Shown here in pieces: positions 34,883-47,290 of a stretch of DNA of 64,000 nucleotides (position 1 is its first letter; each line of letters begins with the position of its first letter). A program made the position numbers and the translations under genes. Below the pieces are notes generated by a model. The model searched no databases. It was given only the letters and a program-made list of their open reading frames with translations, and was not told where the DNA came from. Source of the DNA: Owenia fusiformis (Eukaryota; Annelida; Polychaeta; Sabellida; Oweniidae); NCBI GenBank assembly GCA_903813345.2, contig CAIIXF020000002.1, positions 27,907,223 through 27,971,222 on the forward strand. The letters are read 5' to 3'.

Positions 34883-35154
34883 ATGACAACAGATTGAATG
34901 CATTAGTATTTCTTAAATCATTTTTATGTTTTTCTAACCTGGGTAACATAACTAAGAAAAAAATTGTTTTTGTTCTTGAGGCATCCCAAATACGGGATAT
35001 AGACACAAGTGCCCATGATAACATATTGGGTTAAGAGGTTATGATTTCGTGGTTGTAAAACCAATTTATAATATCATAACTTTAACAAACATGTAATTTG
35101 ACACTGTCATTAACTAAAACTTAGTCTGTTTGTTATAATTCAATACTAAATAGG

Positions 35155-35510
35155 CCCCAGTGACATTCAAAAGCACAGCAGTGATCCGAAAAAGCATCCC
35201 AGTGCCCCAGAGTGGCCCCCAAAAGCATTCTAGTGGCCCCTGTGCCCCCCCCCCAAGCATACTTGCGGCTCCTATGACTCCCAAAATCACCCTAGTGTCC
35301 CCCAGATGCCCCAAAAAGCATCCCAATAGCCCCCAGATGCCCCCCAAAAGCATTATAGTGGCCCCATGTGGTCCTCAAAAGCATCCTAGTTGTCCCAAGT
35401 GGCCCCCAAAAACAAATTAGTACTGCTATGAGGCCCTCAAAAGTATCCTAGTACCCCTCTGTGACCCATGACATCATCCCAGTGGCCCCCTGTGGCCCCA
35501 AAACGTTGCC
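35155..35510 (+). repeat. GC-rich minisatellite, locus 1
   Basis: Degenerate ~30-bp units around AAAAGCATCCCAGTGGCCCC. It lies just inside the left inverted arm. The same family at 41212-42015 lies just inside the right arm in the same, not inverted, orientation. The open frames across it are repeat artefacts. Confidence 0.85.
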
Positions 35511-36150
35511 CGAAAATAGTCTAGATGAAAACAAAGGATTTATCATTGAACCTTGTTTTGGAGTATATACAATGTTTTATTGCATTTTTTGATAGTTAGA
35601 CATGTCCTGGTCAAAAAGCCACAAATATGCAGTTGTGGTAGGTTGAGTGTTTTTTTCTATTGTCTTTTTAAAATTATGTAATATTTCTGAAAGGGGGCGT
35701 GGCACATTTGGTAGTATTCATCTATTTAAATGGAGTTAAATATCCCTTATCAGTTATTTTTGTTTAATTTATGACTTGCAATGAACATATCTACCTGTGA
35801 ATATTCTCTCTCTGAAAAAATACAGTAATTATGCAAATTAAGTCATTAAATCAACACTACCGGAAAAATGTAAACAATGTAGAACAGAGATTTGGTATCA
35901 TTGTAAATCTAAGAAAATAAATGTGTTACAAGTGGAGTTAATTTCACTTGAATAACATAACCCTAAATTAGAGTAGAATAAATACGATCTAGTATTTCAA
36001 TTATGAGTATAGGGGTAAAAGAAGTGTATAACAACTGTGTTTTTATGCATATTAATTAGCTTACTAATTAACATATAAATTTTAATTCCTTTTTTTACAT
36101 TAACTCAATTTGATTATTTGTGCAATATAATACACTATGATATCAGTCTT

Positions 36151-36331
36151 AGCTTGTATTCGCAAATGCAACTAACGCCATCGGCTACCGGATTAACAAC
36201 TATTTTATGGGAAACTCATTTAAATATGAATAGTACCTGCCACAATTCCATTCATATTTAAATGAATTGGTCATAAAATAGTAGGTTAATCCGGTAGTCA
36301 CTAGCTGTTAGTTGCATTTGCGAATGTAAGC
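36151..36331. mobile_element. palindromic MITE, 181 bp
   Basis: Arms AGCTTGTATTCGCAAATGCA (36151) and complement ending at 36331, with further pairing through ACCGGATTAACA and CATTTAAATATGAAT. The two halves are diverged but pair along most of the length. Non-coding. Confidence 0.8.
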
Positions 36332-36547
36332 TTACATTTTACTCTTACTTCAAAAGGTAGTATTATTAATCTATTGTCACCTGATATCATTGAACCTAAA
36401 CATATACAAGTATTTCATAACTTCAAAATATTTCCAAAAACAATAACCTTTAACATGTAATAGTAGATACAGTTGAAATTACACAACTTTGTTTATAAAA
36501 TCTTATATTCTACTTTATTCAACTAAAATTATTTAATGTTCCTTCAT

Positions 36548-37300
36548 TTCTTTTTTTAATTGTAATATGTAATCCAGTTCATTCTGATATGACACTAATC
36601 TTATTTTATTTAAGATTTAAATTTTAAAAATAAATTTCATTATAGAATATTGATTCCAAAAGATACCCCGTTCTGTTATTGTGAATTCGTATCTTTTCAG
36701 AAAAAACTATTATTCATAAATGGCCAATTAGTATTACTGTAATATTCTGAAGAAATAATTTTGCTCCTAGACACCCTGCTCTTGTTATAGATACAAACAG
36801 GACTAATATGCTACATATGAACACCGTAAATGGTTGAATTCTATCTATTCATTAACGATAACCTGTGTGGCATTTTAATGTTTAATGTTGCAAGATTATC
36901 TTTTAATGTAAAGTTGGCATTAATTTTTGTCACTAGTTTGTCCATATGAGGTAAAACTCATTGATCATAAAAGAGTATACCGTTTCTACTTTTCTCATTT
37001 ATTAAATTGTAATGTAATCCATTTCATTCTGACACTAATCCTATTTTATTTAAGATTTAAATTCTAAAAATACACTTCATTATAAAATATTGATTCTAAA
37101 AGATACATAGTTGCTTCATTGAGAATGAGTAACTTTTCAGAAAAAAACTATTATCAAGAATCGAATTAAAGGGGCAACTACTATGTTTAGATATTTAGAT
37201 GAAACGATTTTGCTCCTAGACATCCCGCCCTTGTTTTAGATTTGAATGGGACTACTATGCTACATAGGTCTACATGAACACAGTAAATGGTTAAATCCAT
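36548..37300. repeat. diverged ~300-bp direct duplication
   Basis: 36548-36850 and 36997-37300 share the ordered blocks TAATCCA.TTCATTCTGA, TTATTTAAGATTTAAATT, TTTTGCTCCTAGACA, then CTCTTGTTATAGAT and GTAAATGGTT. An unrelated spacer of about 145 bp separates them. Non-coding. Confidence 0.8.
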
Positions 37301-37489
37301 TCTGATACTCATCACATATTTCTGCCTTCAACGGGCTAAATCTTACCTAATTTAATTTATGAACTTTTGAGGATTTTGACAGAGGGTTCGCACGTATCAC
37401 CACATGCCCATATATGGGACAGAATATTGGTGTTGCACTCTGGGAGCCAATCCTCCTTGACCATTTAGCGCATACTGTTGTTGTTATTA

Positions 37490-38745
37490 TTAGAATGCCG
37501 TGTTTCGAAGAAACGGCATTCTATAGTTTTCGCCTTTTTCTTATTATTATTCCACGCAAGATTTCTCCGCACACACCGACATGTCAGCTAATTAGCATAT
37601 ACCATCAACCTTGACATGTTCCTGGGCTACAGGGAAATGCCTTCATTTTTTTAATTAGCCCCTCCCTAATTAGCCAAGGTCAAATCGCATTTTTGCACGT
37701 ACAAGGAGTAACCATTTTTATTTTTTACCCAAAATTTGCATATGCCATCCCTCACAATTGCCATTTCACATATATTCCGGGTTTTAAAATTGGGTGCCCC
37801 AAATTTGAAAAATGGGGCACCCCAGTGGGGCAAAATTTGAAAACTGTGTATTCGATCCCAATTCTGAGCAGATATAAAGAATAGAAGCCCCTGATTCCAA
37901 ATATGCTTTCGGATTTGGAATCCGACCTCTGAGTGACCTTGAAAAGGTCAACAAGTTCAAAAATCAAAATCGCTCAAATTGATTCCAAATTGGTACCATT
38001 GTATTACACTGTACTAGGATAGAGTAAATTAGGTCACCATTTTGACCTTGACCTTTGACATTGACCTTCAAATGACCTCAAAGTTGAAAACTAGGATTTT
38101 CATTCCAATTCTTTGCAAGTATGAAGTATGGATGTCCCTGATTCTAAATATGCTTGTGGTTTTGGAATTTGACCTCCGGGTGACCTTGAAAAGGTCAAAA
38201 AGGTTAAATTGCTAAAATTGCTCAAATTGATTCGAAATTGGTACCATTGTATTACACTGTACTAAACTAGAGTAAATTAGGTCAACATTTTGACCTTGAC
38301 CTTTGACCTTCACCGTAAAATGACGTAAAACTTATTTCTTGTTTTACCTGTTCAAGGAGCCACTGTAGTTATTTTTTGCATGCCTTACTCTTCCCATTTA
38401 ACATATCTCTAGGGTTTATAATTTGGGTGATTTTCATTCCAATTCTTTGCAAGTATGAAGTATGGATGTCCCTGATTCTAAATATGTTTTCCTAATCTAT
38501 ATAGGGGGCACGCAACAGCGCTTTAAAGCGCATCTGGGAGGATAAGGGTACGGGTTTTTAAATTGAGTGCCAAAATTTCAAAAATATGGCAAAATATGAT
38601 ATCAAATATGCTTTCGGTTTTGGAATTCGACCTCTGCGTGACCTTGAAAAAGGTCAATTGTGCACCGAATTTGCTGCTGCGGCGAGGAACGGCATTCTAC
38701 GAAATCGCCCCCGTGGCGATTTTGAATGTCTAGTTATTATTATTA
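37490..38745. repeat. repeat block rich in TGACCTTGACC motifs
   Basis: At least two, probably three, diverged copies of a ~240-bp unit (about 37880, 38130 and 38600) containing GAATTTGACCTCTG.GTGACC, CTTGAAAAGGTCAA, TACCATTGTATTACACTGTA and TTTTGACCTTGACCTTTGAC. Each end carries an ACGGCATTCTA motif (37512, 38692). It looks like a dispersed repeat with internal duplication. The TGACCT words resemble nuclear-receptor half-sites, but repetition alone can explain them. Confidence 0.6.
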
Positions 38746-38749
38746 TATC

Positions 38750-39050
38750 TTGGTTACCGCCATATTTGGCGAGCAATACCTCATTGGTATATTCCGTATT
38801 TTACGTATTTTACACTCGAAGATAGAGCCAGAAACCCCTCCTTGGAGGAGCCCTGTTTTCTTTTATGTGCACAGGTACACAGACATACAGGTACACACCA
38901 CAGCCTTTTATACGAGTTGTGAACGACTCAGTCAAACACCCAGAATTACATAACGCACAAACAAACTTGTCTGAACCGGGAATCGAACCCGGGGCCAAGC
39001 GATATTGGTAACCTTGACTCTCTCTGCCACTGAGCCATAGCGGGTGGACT
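38750..39050 (-). mobile_element. tRNA-derived SINE, copy 1
   Basis: Read on the minus strand from 39050, the head contains a pol III A-box-like TGGCTCAGTGG and a perfect B box GGTTCGATTCC, then a body shared with 49143-49441 (GGGCTCCTCCAAGGAGGGGT, GAGGTATTGCTC). It ends at an ATT/TAA microsatellite tail at 38734-38748. About 300 bp. Confidence 0.88.
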
Positions 39051-40194
39051 GTTAGGATTCATGCATTCAGTTTCTAGTGCCTTCATTTTTCTGCTACATG
39101 CAAGTAGAACAATGCACCTGATAGATGCCATATCCCACAAACTCCCCCCCCCCACTTATCATCCTCCTAAGCAGATGTACAGAATGCGTACCTCCTTCTT
39201 CCCCCTGCAATAACCAATTTGGGAGCGCCCGATTAAACTGAATCTCATTATCTATTTATGTGCAATGAGTTATACATGATTTATGTTGCAGTGTTGCGAC
39301 AGCCAATCAGATTACGAGTTCTTGATCGGGGAAATGCTAACTGCTTATCGCAGGGGTTAAAAAGCAAGAATATATTCTGGATTTTGAAGCCCTTTGATCC
39401 GAGGATGCCACTTATAGAATCTTTATTAGTTAAGCTAGCATGTTGAAGGTCTCCCCAAATATACTTCATTCAATTATCTACTTTTACTATATGGTGTAAT
39501 AACTTTTACATCTATGATGATTTAAGATTGTGTAATTTTATTCTCAAGACAACACGTTTTATTTATTTTAATTTTTTTTATTTATTTCCTAAATTCCAAA
39601 TAATACAAATACAATCACAACAGTCGAAGACACCCCAAGGGGCATATGATGCCTTTTATACTAAACAAAAAATATTGACAAGTAGCAAAACTCATACAAG
39701 TAATCAGTGCTCATTAGAATTAAAAATCAACACTAAATCTTTCACATTTGGTTGGCCCAATCCTCCATCCTCCTCTATCCACGCTATAAAAGTGAATTTT
39801 TTACTCCAGAGATTTTTCTCCAGAAAAGTTAGACCTTGATTAAAGGCAGAATCAGATCTATGGGGGTGACAAAATTACAAGCAACATGTATTATTGACCT
39901 ACCAATCTATTCCTTACAATCTCAAATACTATCTCCCAAAAGATTCACAATATGTTATAAATCAGTAAAGTTACAGATTCAATGTGAAAAATGGGTGAAA
40001 AATGTTTAAATTCTCCCAAATAATAAGAATGGTCACCATTCCTATAGAAAAATAATACATTATTGTAAAAATCTTTAGTTTTCCTAAAATAATGTGTACA
40101 CATTTGGTTTTTTTTAGAAAAAAAAACATGAAAAGGAATGACATAAGCCAGAAATATTCTAAAATTGAAACAATTTTTTTGCTAGGCTGCTCAC

Positions 40195-40445
40195 TAGATC
40201 TGATTCTTTCTTTAAGTATAGCTGTTAATTGTTGAGCAAATGTAATTTTAAATTCTTTTTGAAGGTAGAAAGAGTATAAAAATGAGTAATTTTATGAGGT
40301 AAAGTGTTCCACAGGTCTGACCCAGTCTTCCTTATAGAGTATTTTCCTATGTTTTGTTCTGAATGTACTAGATCTAAGATTGTATACTTGTCTGGTTTGA
40401 ATGTGGTAGAATTAGTGATTCTGAGTTTATATAATAAGGTTTTGT
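40195..40445 (-). mobile_element. old LINE ORF2 3' fragment
   Basis: The minus strand reads GKYSIRKTGSDLWNTLPHKI, then THFYTLSTFKKNLKLHLLNN and a stop. This is the C-terminal signature of many CR1/L2-group LINEs (LWNSLPxxIR...FKxxLKxxLL). Upstream the frame is broken. The AT-rich sequence down to the T-rich stretch at 39555-39590 may be its 3' UTR and tail, which would extend the element to about 39555. Confidence 0.6.
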
Positions 40446-41211
40446 CTCTTGGAGCTGATGATTACACCATAATAAATTAATTACCCTACATATAATTCTG
40501 CATATCTCTACCTCCAGCTACTGAGAATTTGAAGATTCTACCTGATGCCTTTAAAAAGTTTTAGAGAAACCCTTAACTGTGAAGGCCTTTTGTACACCCC
40601 CCCCCCCCCTAAGAGCCTCTAGGGTCAATTGCTAATGAGATGATTAGTTAATAAATCCATATTTTGCATACAAGATTTTAATTGTTTATATTACATTTTA
40701 GCAATATTTAAAGCTTAAGACTGCTTTGCTATATTGATGAAGTATTTTGCTGACATCAGCACATTATATTTCGAATAAAGTTGACATCTTAGTTAAAAGA
40801 GTAACCTTGTTCTTTAAAACATTAATTTTTGACCATTCAAGTCCAAATTTATGGTTGCAAATTGATTAGATATGTAAAATCAATTGAAGTGAGAAAAATA
40901 ACTATTACCATTGACTCAGCACTTATCACAGCATTAATTTTTATCTGTTTCAAGGTTCAGTTCAAAGTTAATCATGTAAATGTGAAATGAAATCACTAAA
41001 ACCATGTAAAAGCAAGTATATAAGTATATAAGTATATAAGAATAAGTATATAAGAATATTACAAATTCTGCTGACCTTGCAGAAAAAATGCTCAAGGTAA
41101 CATTACTGCATATTTGTCAAATCTTCATCAGAACACATCAGACCAACATATTATGCATTAAAACATTGTATATACTCCAAAAAAACCCCCCTTGGCTTTC
41201 TTCTAGATTAA

Positions 41212-42015
41212 AAGCATCTCAGTGGCCCAAAGTGGCCTCTAAAAGCACTCCAATGGCCCCAAACTCATTCTAGAGGCCCCAAAAGCTTCCCAGTTGCCCC
41301 CCAGTGACCCCCAAAAAGTGACCTCCAGTGGGCCCCAAAAAGCATACTAGTGACGCCCAGTGGCCCAAAAAAGCATCAAGTGGCCCGAATATGCCCCCTA
41401 AAAGCATCCTAGTGGCCCCTGAAAGCATCCCATTGGCCCCCTGTGGTCCCCAAAAGCATCTCAGTGGCCCCAGGTGGCCTCTAAAAGCACTTCAATGGGC
41501 CCTAAAATCATTCTAGTGGCCCCCAAAAAGCTTCCCATTTGCCGCCCCAGTGGCCCCCAAAAAGCATACTAGTGACACCCAGTGGCCAAAAAAGCATCCA
41601 AGTGGCCCCATTATGCCCCCTAAAAGTATCCTGGTGGCCCCCGAAAGCATCCTTTTGGCCCCCTGTGACCCCAAAAAGCATCTCAGTGGCCCCAGGTGGC
41701 CTCTAAAAGCACTCCAATGGGCCCCTATGGACCCCAAAATCATTTTAGTGGCCCCCAAAAAGCATACTAGTGACACCCAGCGGCCCAAAAACGCATTCAA
41801 GGGCCCCATTATGCCCCCTAAAAGCATCTAAGTGGCCCTTGAAAGCATCCTATTAACCTCCAGTAGCCCCCAAAACCATCCTAGTGGCCCCCTGAGGCCG
41901 CCAGAAGCATGCAAATGGCTCTTCATGGCCATCAAAAGCAGCCTGGTGGCCCCCTGTGACCCCTAAAAGCATCCCAGTGGCCCCCAAGCCCTAAACATAT
42001 TCCAGTGGACCCCCG
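41212..42015 (+). repeat. GC-rich minisatellite, locus 2
   Basis: About 25 degenerate units of ~30-34 bp around AAAAGCATCC.AGTGGCCCC, same family and same orientation as 35155-35510. Longer-range similarity inside the block (41212-41520 and 41520-41830) shows a higher-order duplication of about 230-310 bp. The long open frames here are artefacts. Confidence 0.88.
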
Positions 42016-42140
42016 TGGTCATGGGGATGGCATATTCACCTGGTTACCATAGCTAACATAGGCATAGCCAGGGGGTGTAATGAGTGCACCCCATGTAACC
42101 AATCTGTAACCAATAAAAATAGAACCATTAGATAGAAGAG

Positions 42141-43113
42141 TTTTAAAATGCATTTGACTCGAAGCTTCTAGCTCAGTTTTGAAGGAAGTTGTATCAATTT
42201 TTGTAAAATTAAACAAAATCCCCCCCCACTGAGAGCTTGCTGCGCCCCTGATTAACAATTGCCCTTATGACATCAAAATATAACACAATCCAAATTAAAT
42301 AATTTTCTATAGTTATTAGGTTATTTTCTGTCATCAAATTTTAAAAAGAATACATGTCAGTCAGATGGCCAAAATGTAACATTTCCTGAAGAATTCTCTT
42401 GTTTTCAGCGGATTGTTTTGCTACTTGCTGTTACCATAGCAACAGCGTGAATTGGACACTTTCATTACATTTATTCAATGTTTATGACCATACATGAATG
42501 AATGTAATAAACTAATAAACTCAACTAAAAGAAATAAACTAATTAACTAGTTAAAAGCATTAAAAATAATAATTTCGCAGATTTATACATCATGATTAAA
42601 ATAAAATACAAAAAAACAAACAGTAATGACGTCATAATTAAGATGCAAATAACCTATTTGCATATTTTATGAACTGTTTGATTGCTTCATCTATTACCTT
42701 TCATTTGGTGCAAATTTCATCGAAATCTGAGTAACAATGACGAAGATAAGGGCCAAACACCGAAAAGAGCCCCTAAAAGTGGGTGTGGCATATTTACTTT
42801 GTTACCATAGTAACACTGCTGCGGATTCAGAATTGCCAACTTAATATATTTTTAGTGTGTTATCTATTACCTTCCATTTGGTGTGAATTTCATCGAAATC
42901 TGAGCAATAATGAAGGAGATAAGGGCCAAACACTGAAAAGAGCCCCTAAAAGTGGGTGTGGCTTATTGACTTGGTTACCATAGCAACGCCGTCGCGGATT
43001 CAGAATTGCCAACATCATTTTTCTTGGTAAGTATCACATATAGTTCATAAAAATATATGTCGCTTAGCTCGCCTCTAAAAAGGACACGGAATTACCTTTG
43101 CTCCCATACTAAT
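42141..43113. repeat. right arm of the large inverted repeat
   Basis: Reverse complement of 33823-34882, running from GAAGCTTCTAGCTCAG out to TTTGCTCCCA. It carries X-box-like GTTACCATAGCAAC motifs at about 42429 and 42977. The target-site duplication is not clear. Together the arms bound a ~9.3-kb interval without a transposase-like frame. Confidence 0.9.
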
Positions 43114-43278
43114 ATGTATATGGGGGTAGGGGCAAATACACATGAGGGTCTTGATGGGTCAGTGGTCCAGACTGTCGCCACTTTCTTTACTGGAGAAATT
43201 TGTGTTTTCCCTGAACACTTGATAATGGTCTGTCATTCCCCAACCACTAGGGTTTCTTTGGTTAAACTTAAATAGACA

Positions 43279-44037
43279 ATAGGGAGTTTTAAGATTAGCG
43301 TAAATATCCCACTTACCTATACCTATACGTAGTTTGTTATTGCACTAAGCGGGATTTTACCCAAGTTACAGGGTTTGCGATACGTATTTACCTATAAATT
43401 GCCGAAGATAGGTAATTCAAATATGTATGTTTTTTTTCCAAATACTATGTGACTTGTAGATCAAATAGCATTCAATAAACTTTAATTTAGTTGTAACAAA
43501 CATTTATTATTCGATCTGCATAGAAATTAGGTGGTCGAACAAAACCATTGATGCGATAAACGATGCCATGTGATGATGCATAAAATTGTTGAATTTAGAC
43601 ATTTTTCATCAATTTTTGTTTTGCTCACTGTGAATGTAGAAAATTGCTCATTTTGTTTTATTTGTTTAATTTTACTATTTTGTCATTCTCATTGCTGGGT
43701 TATGCTAGAAATTAACATTTCGCCTTGAGTCACTGCCCCATTAGCAACACGTACTCCCTCCCATTACAGTAGCTACACCACGCCCCCTCTCTCTGAAGTG
43801 TAAAACAGTTCTTGGTGGTGGCATATACTGGCGAACAAACGCCAAACTCACCACCGCAAGGTTTTTACCCCAAATTAGCATGTCATTTTTATCATAAATT
43901 GTTGAATACGATTTTGTAGCCCTTTGCGTTAATCTTAAACTCATTTTACAAAGCGCATTACCTATACGTATCCCTAACAAACATACGGATAGGGATAGGT
44001 ATACGTATATTTTTACGCTCATCTTAACCTCCCTATT
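43279..44037. mobile_element. TIR element, ~760 bp
   Basis: Left end AATAGGGAGTTTTAAGATTA, then GCGTAAATAT; the right end is the complement of AATAGGGAGGTTAAGATGAG, then CGTAAAAATATACG. CCTATACCTATACGTA-type words lie inside both ends. The open minus-strand frame at 43741-44073 shows no known domain and lies inside the element. Confidence 0.7.
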
Positions 44038-44564
44038 ATCCAGCCTTCTTATACACAAATATGCATTTTCCAAACACAGGCCTCCAGAACTCGTAGGAAG
44101 TCATCGTGGATGCCCTGTATTCAGATGATGACAAATATGCTACATGATCAAGAAAATTGTCATTATTGGGAAAAGTAGGCCTAAACTTTCAAACTGTCTT
44201 AAATCCTTGAAAAGGTACCAAAATTATCAAGTCTTTTACCCTGAAATCTGAGATAAAGGCGAACCGTTATTGCCTGTATACATGTTAAAATACATGAAGT
44301 TCTTGACATGATGACATCCTCCCTTAATCATTAAAGAGAATATTGCAAATGAATATAATACCCTGTGGCTGGCATGAAAAAACTCCATTAATCACATTCA
44401 CTTTTATCTTCATTTATGTCACCACCAAGAAGTATTGACATATTGTTATAGCCAGTTTTGTGGCCAGCATTCAGGAGTTGTGTTTATGTTATGTCTTATT
44501 GTTTTGACTTTTTATTTTACTATTTTTGTAAACTTTGTATTTCTACAAATGAGGTCACATCATT

Positions 44565-44812
44565 GGTCCAAAGATAGCTGTCAAAATTCCAATTGTCCAA
44601 ATCCTAGTGGTCCAAATGCTAAACGTCTGAATCCCAATGGTTTGAATGCTATTTGTCCAAATCCCTAATAATCTGAATCCCACTGGTTCAAAACCCTGTA
44701 CAAACCAAATGTTTGGGAGGTGTTCCACTTCCATTTTACATGAAGCCACACGATCATGAAACTCTGAGAAGTGATATGTAGGTGTTCCACTTACAGAGGT
44801 ATTCACTTTACA
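44565..44812. repeat. ~20-bp degenerate tandem repeat and MITE fragment
   Basis: 44565-44695 has about six units around CCAAATGCTA/CCCAATGGTTTGAAT. It is followed by GTTCCACTT motifs (44710-44812) shared with the pogo-like element at 17271. Non-coding. Confidence 0.6.
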
Positions 44813-45062
44813 GATTTTAGACTATTGGCAAACTCAGTGTTATGTTCAGCTTAACTCAAAGACTCATACCATAATGAGGCCTTGTTAGATACCATGAATC
44901 TGAGAAGTATCCTCTTTAGTGTGTAATTACTCATAAGAATTCCTCTAACTCTTTGTTATCGTCTCCTCAAATGAACAATTACATGTTTTCCTTACTTAGG
45001 ATCAAGATATGAAAAAATGAATTATCACAGAGGTTGAAAAATGGTAATTTTATTTTTTGCAG

Positions 45063-45155
45063 AACTGTGACAAAACTAACAAAAATAAATTGTCGCTGAA
45101 GAATTTCATCATAAAGCCAATACAGAAAGTGCCAAGACTGGAACTTTTGATTAAG
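45063..45155 (+). CDS. RhoGEF gene, DH-domain exon D
   Basis: 93 bp, 31 codons, between a TATTTTTTGCAG acceptor and a GTGAGT donor, phase 0 at both ends. It encodes NCDKTNKNK, then LSLKNFIIKPIQKVPRLELL and IK. This is DH conserved region 3, usually LxxFLIKPVQRIxRYxLLLK. Lys replaces the usual Arg of QRI and Leu replaces the usual Tyr of RY, but the GTPase-binding helix is otherwise intact. The domain continues in an exon that was not found before 64000, so the next intron is at least 18.8 kb. Confidence 0.92.
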
Positions 45156-45169
45156 GTGAGTATTATTAG

Positions 45170-46755
45170 CTTGTCCCAATTATGCCATTAAAGATTTCAC
45201 ACACTCACTAGCAAAAATTTAAAACCTCTTTGTGGTATGTACAGTACATGCAAAGCGTTAGCTTGACCAAATTATGTCATTAGAGATTTCACACACTCAC
45301 TAGCAAAAACTTAAAACGGCTTTGTGTAATGTATTGTTAATTAATCGACGATGTATACATGTAAAGCGTCAGCTTGTCCAAATTATGTCATTAGAGATTT
45401 CACACACTCACTTACAAAAAGTTAAAACTGATTTGTGCTATGTACAATTCATGTAAAGCATTAGCTTGTCCAAATTATGTCATTAGAGATTTCACGCACT
45501 CACTAGAAAAAACTAAAAACCGCTTTGTGCTATGTACAATACATGTAAAGCGTTAGCTTGTCCAAATTATATCATTAGAGATTTCACGCACTCACTAGAA
45601 AAAACTTAAAACCGCTTTGTGCTATGTACAATACATGTGAAGGGTTAGCTTGTCCAAATTATTTCATTAGAGATTTCACACACTCACTAGAAAAAACTTA
45701 AAACCGCTTTGTGCTATGTACAATACATGTGAAGGGTTAGCTTGTCCAAATTATGTCATTAGAGATTTCATGCACTCACAAGAAAAAATTTAAAACCGCT
45801 TTGTGCTATGTACAATACATGTAAAGCGTTAGCTTGTCCAAATTATGTCATTAGAGATTTCACGCACTCACTAGAAAATAACTTAAAACCGCTTTGTGCT
45901 ATGCTCAATACATGCGAAGGGTTAGCTTGTCCAAATTATGTCATTAGAGATTTCACGCACTCACTAGAAAAAACTTAAAACCTCTTTGTGGTATGTACAG
46001 TACATGTGAAGGGTTAGCTTGTCCAAATTATGTCATTAGAGATTTCACGCACTCACTAGAAAAAATTTAAAACCGCTTTGTGCTATGTACAATACATGTA
46101 AGCCGTTAGCTTGTCCAAATTATGTCATTAGAGATTTCACGCACTCACTAGAAAAAACTTAAAACCGCTTTGTGCTATGTACAATACATGTGAAGGGTTA
46201 GCTTGTCCAAATTATTTCATTAGAGATTTCACACACTCACTAGAAAAAACTTAAAACCGCTTTGTGCTATGTACAATACATGTGAAGGGTTAGCTTGTCC
46301 AAATTATGTCATTAGAGATTTCATGCACTCACAAGAAAAAATTTAAAACCGCTTTGTGCTATGTACAATACATGTAAACCGTTAGCTTGTCCAAATTATG
46401 TCATTAGAGATTTCACGCACTCACTAGAAAAAAACTTTAAACCGCTTTGTGCTATGCTCAATACATGCGAAGGGTTAGCTTGTCCAAATTATGTCATTAG
46501 AGATTTCACGCACTCACTAGAAAAAACTTAAAACCTCTTTGTGGTATGTACAGTACATGTGAAGGGTTAGCTTGTCCAAATTATGTCATTAGAGATTTCA
46601 CGCACTCACTAGAAAAAAATTAAAACCGCTTTGTGCTATGTACAATACATGTTAAGCGTCAGCTTGTCAGAATTATGCCATTAGAGATTTCACGCACTCA
46701 CTAGCAAAAACCTAAAACCTCTTTGTGCTATATACAGAACATCTAAAGCGATATC
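45170..46755. repeat. 92-bp satellite with six-unit higher-order repeat
   Basis: About 17 copies of a 92-bp unit containing TTAGCTTGTCCAAATTATGT, CATTAGAGATTTCACGCACT and ACCGCTTTGTGCTATGTACA. Unit starts at 45461, 45553, 45645, 45737 and 45829 are 92 bp apart. Variants recur every ~553 bp: ATTTCATTAG at 45660 and 46213, ATGCTCAATA at 45901 and 46454. So 45645-46197 and 46198-46750 are two nearly identical six-unit blocks. The array starts about 15 bp after exon D. Confidence 0.95.
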
Positions 46756-46759
46756 TTTT

Positions 46760-47290
46760 ATGTGTATCGTAGTGGTTATGAAAATATTTTGAAACACAAT
46801 AATGTTAATTTTGAAAAACAAATTTTTTTATGGGTAGATCAATGGAAAGATTTCAGTTGGGTTTCTAAGAAGACATTGGTCTTTTGATGGCTTTCTTTAT
46901 GTTTGATGTGTAATATATCTGATTTGTCACACAATCAAACCTGTCACTTCAGGCCTCCTAGACCTTTACTAACTCGACAATCAGTTACGACCTTGCAAAC
47001 TATCCAATCCAACCAAACCACGGTTCTCACAACACGGGAGTGGAGAAAAATGTTCGGGAGAGAGGAGCTGGTGGTTCATGACTAAAATTGGTATTCGTGT
47101 TATGTCAGAACCATTGTTGTGGGTGGAAGTAACATAGTTCTCAAGGTCAGAACTGATGATCACATTAGTGGAAGTCAAGGAGGCCTGCACTTGTCCATGT
47201 TACAATGTATTGTGTGTATCTATCAGAATTGAATCAGGATTATGTTGCTGGTATTAAATCAGAGATATTGAACCAAGGATAGGCTTGTTA
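46760..47290. other. no exon recognised
   Basis: Spacer between the satellite and the next MITE. A 60-codon plus-strand frame near 46903-47085 has no known motif and no convincing splice sites. Confidence 0.4.

Noticed and set aside
35114-35420. Open frames rich in Pro/Lys or Gly/Leu on both strands
   Set aside because: They arise from the GC-rich minisatellite; the same happens at 41328-41831.
38970-39050. tRNA gene on the minus strand
   Set aside because: The A and B boxes belong to a SINE head; the body and tail are shared with a second copy at 49143-49441 and no full cloverleaf was found.
43741-44073. 110-codon minus-strand frame
   Set aside because: It lies largely inside the TIR element at 43279-44037, with no recognised domain or splice sites.
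45170-46755. Regular 92-bp repeats resembling a CRISPR array or a noncoding RNA cluster
   Set aside because: Whole units repeat with no spacers, and a higher-order structure shows satellite evolution.
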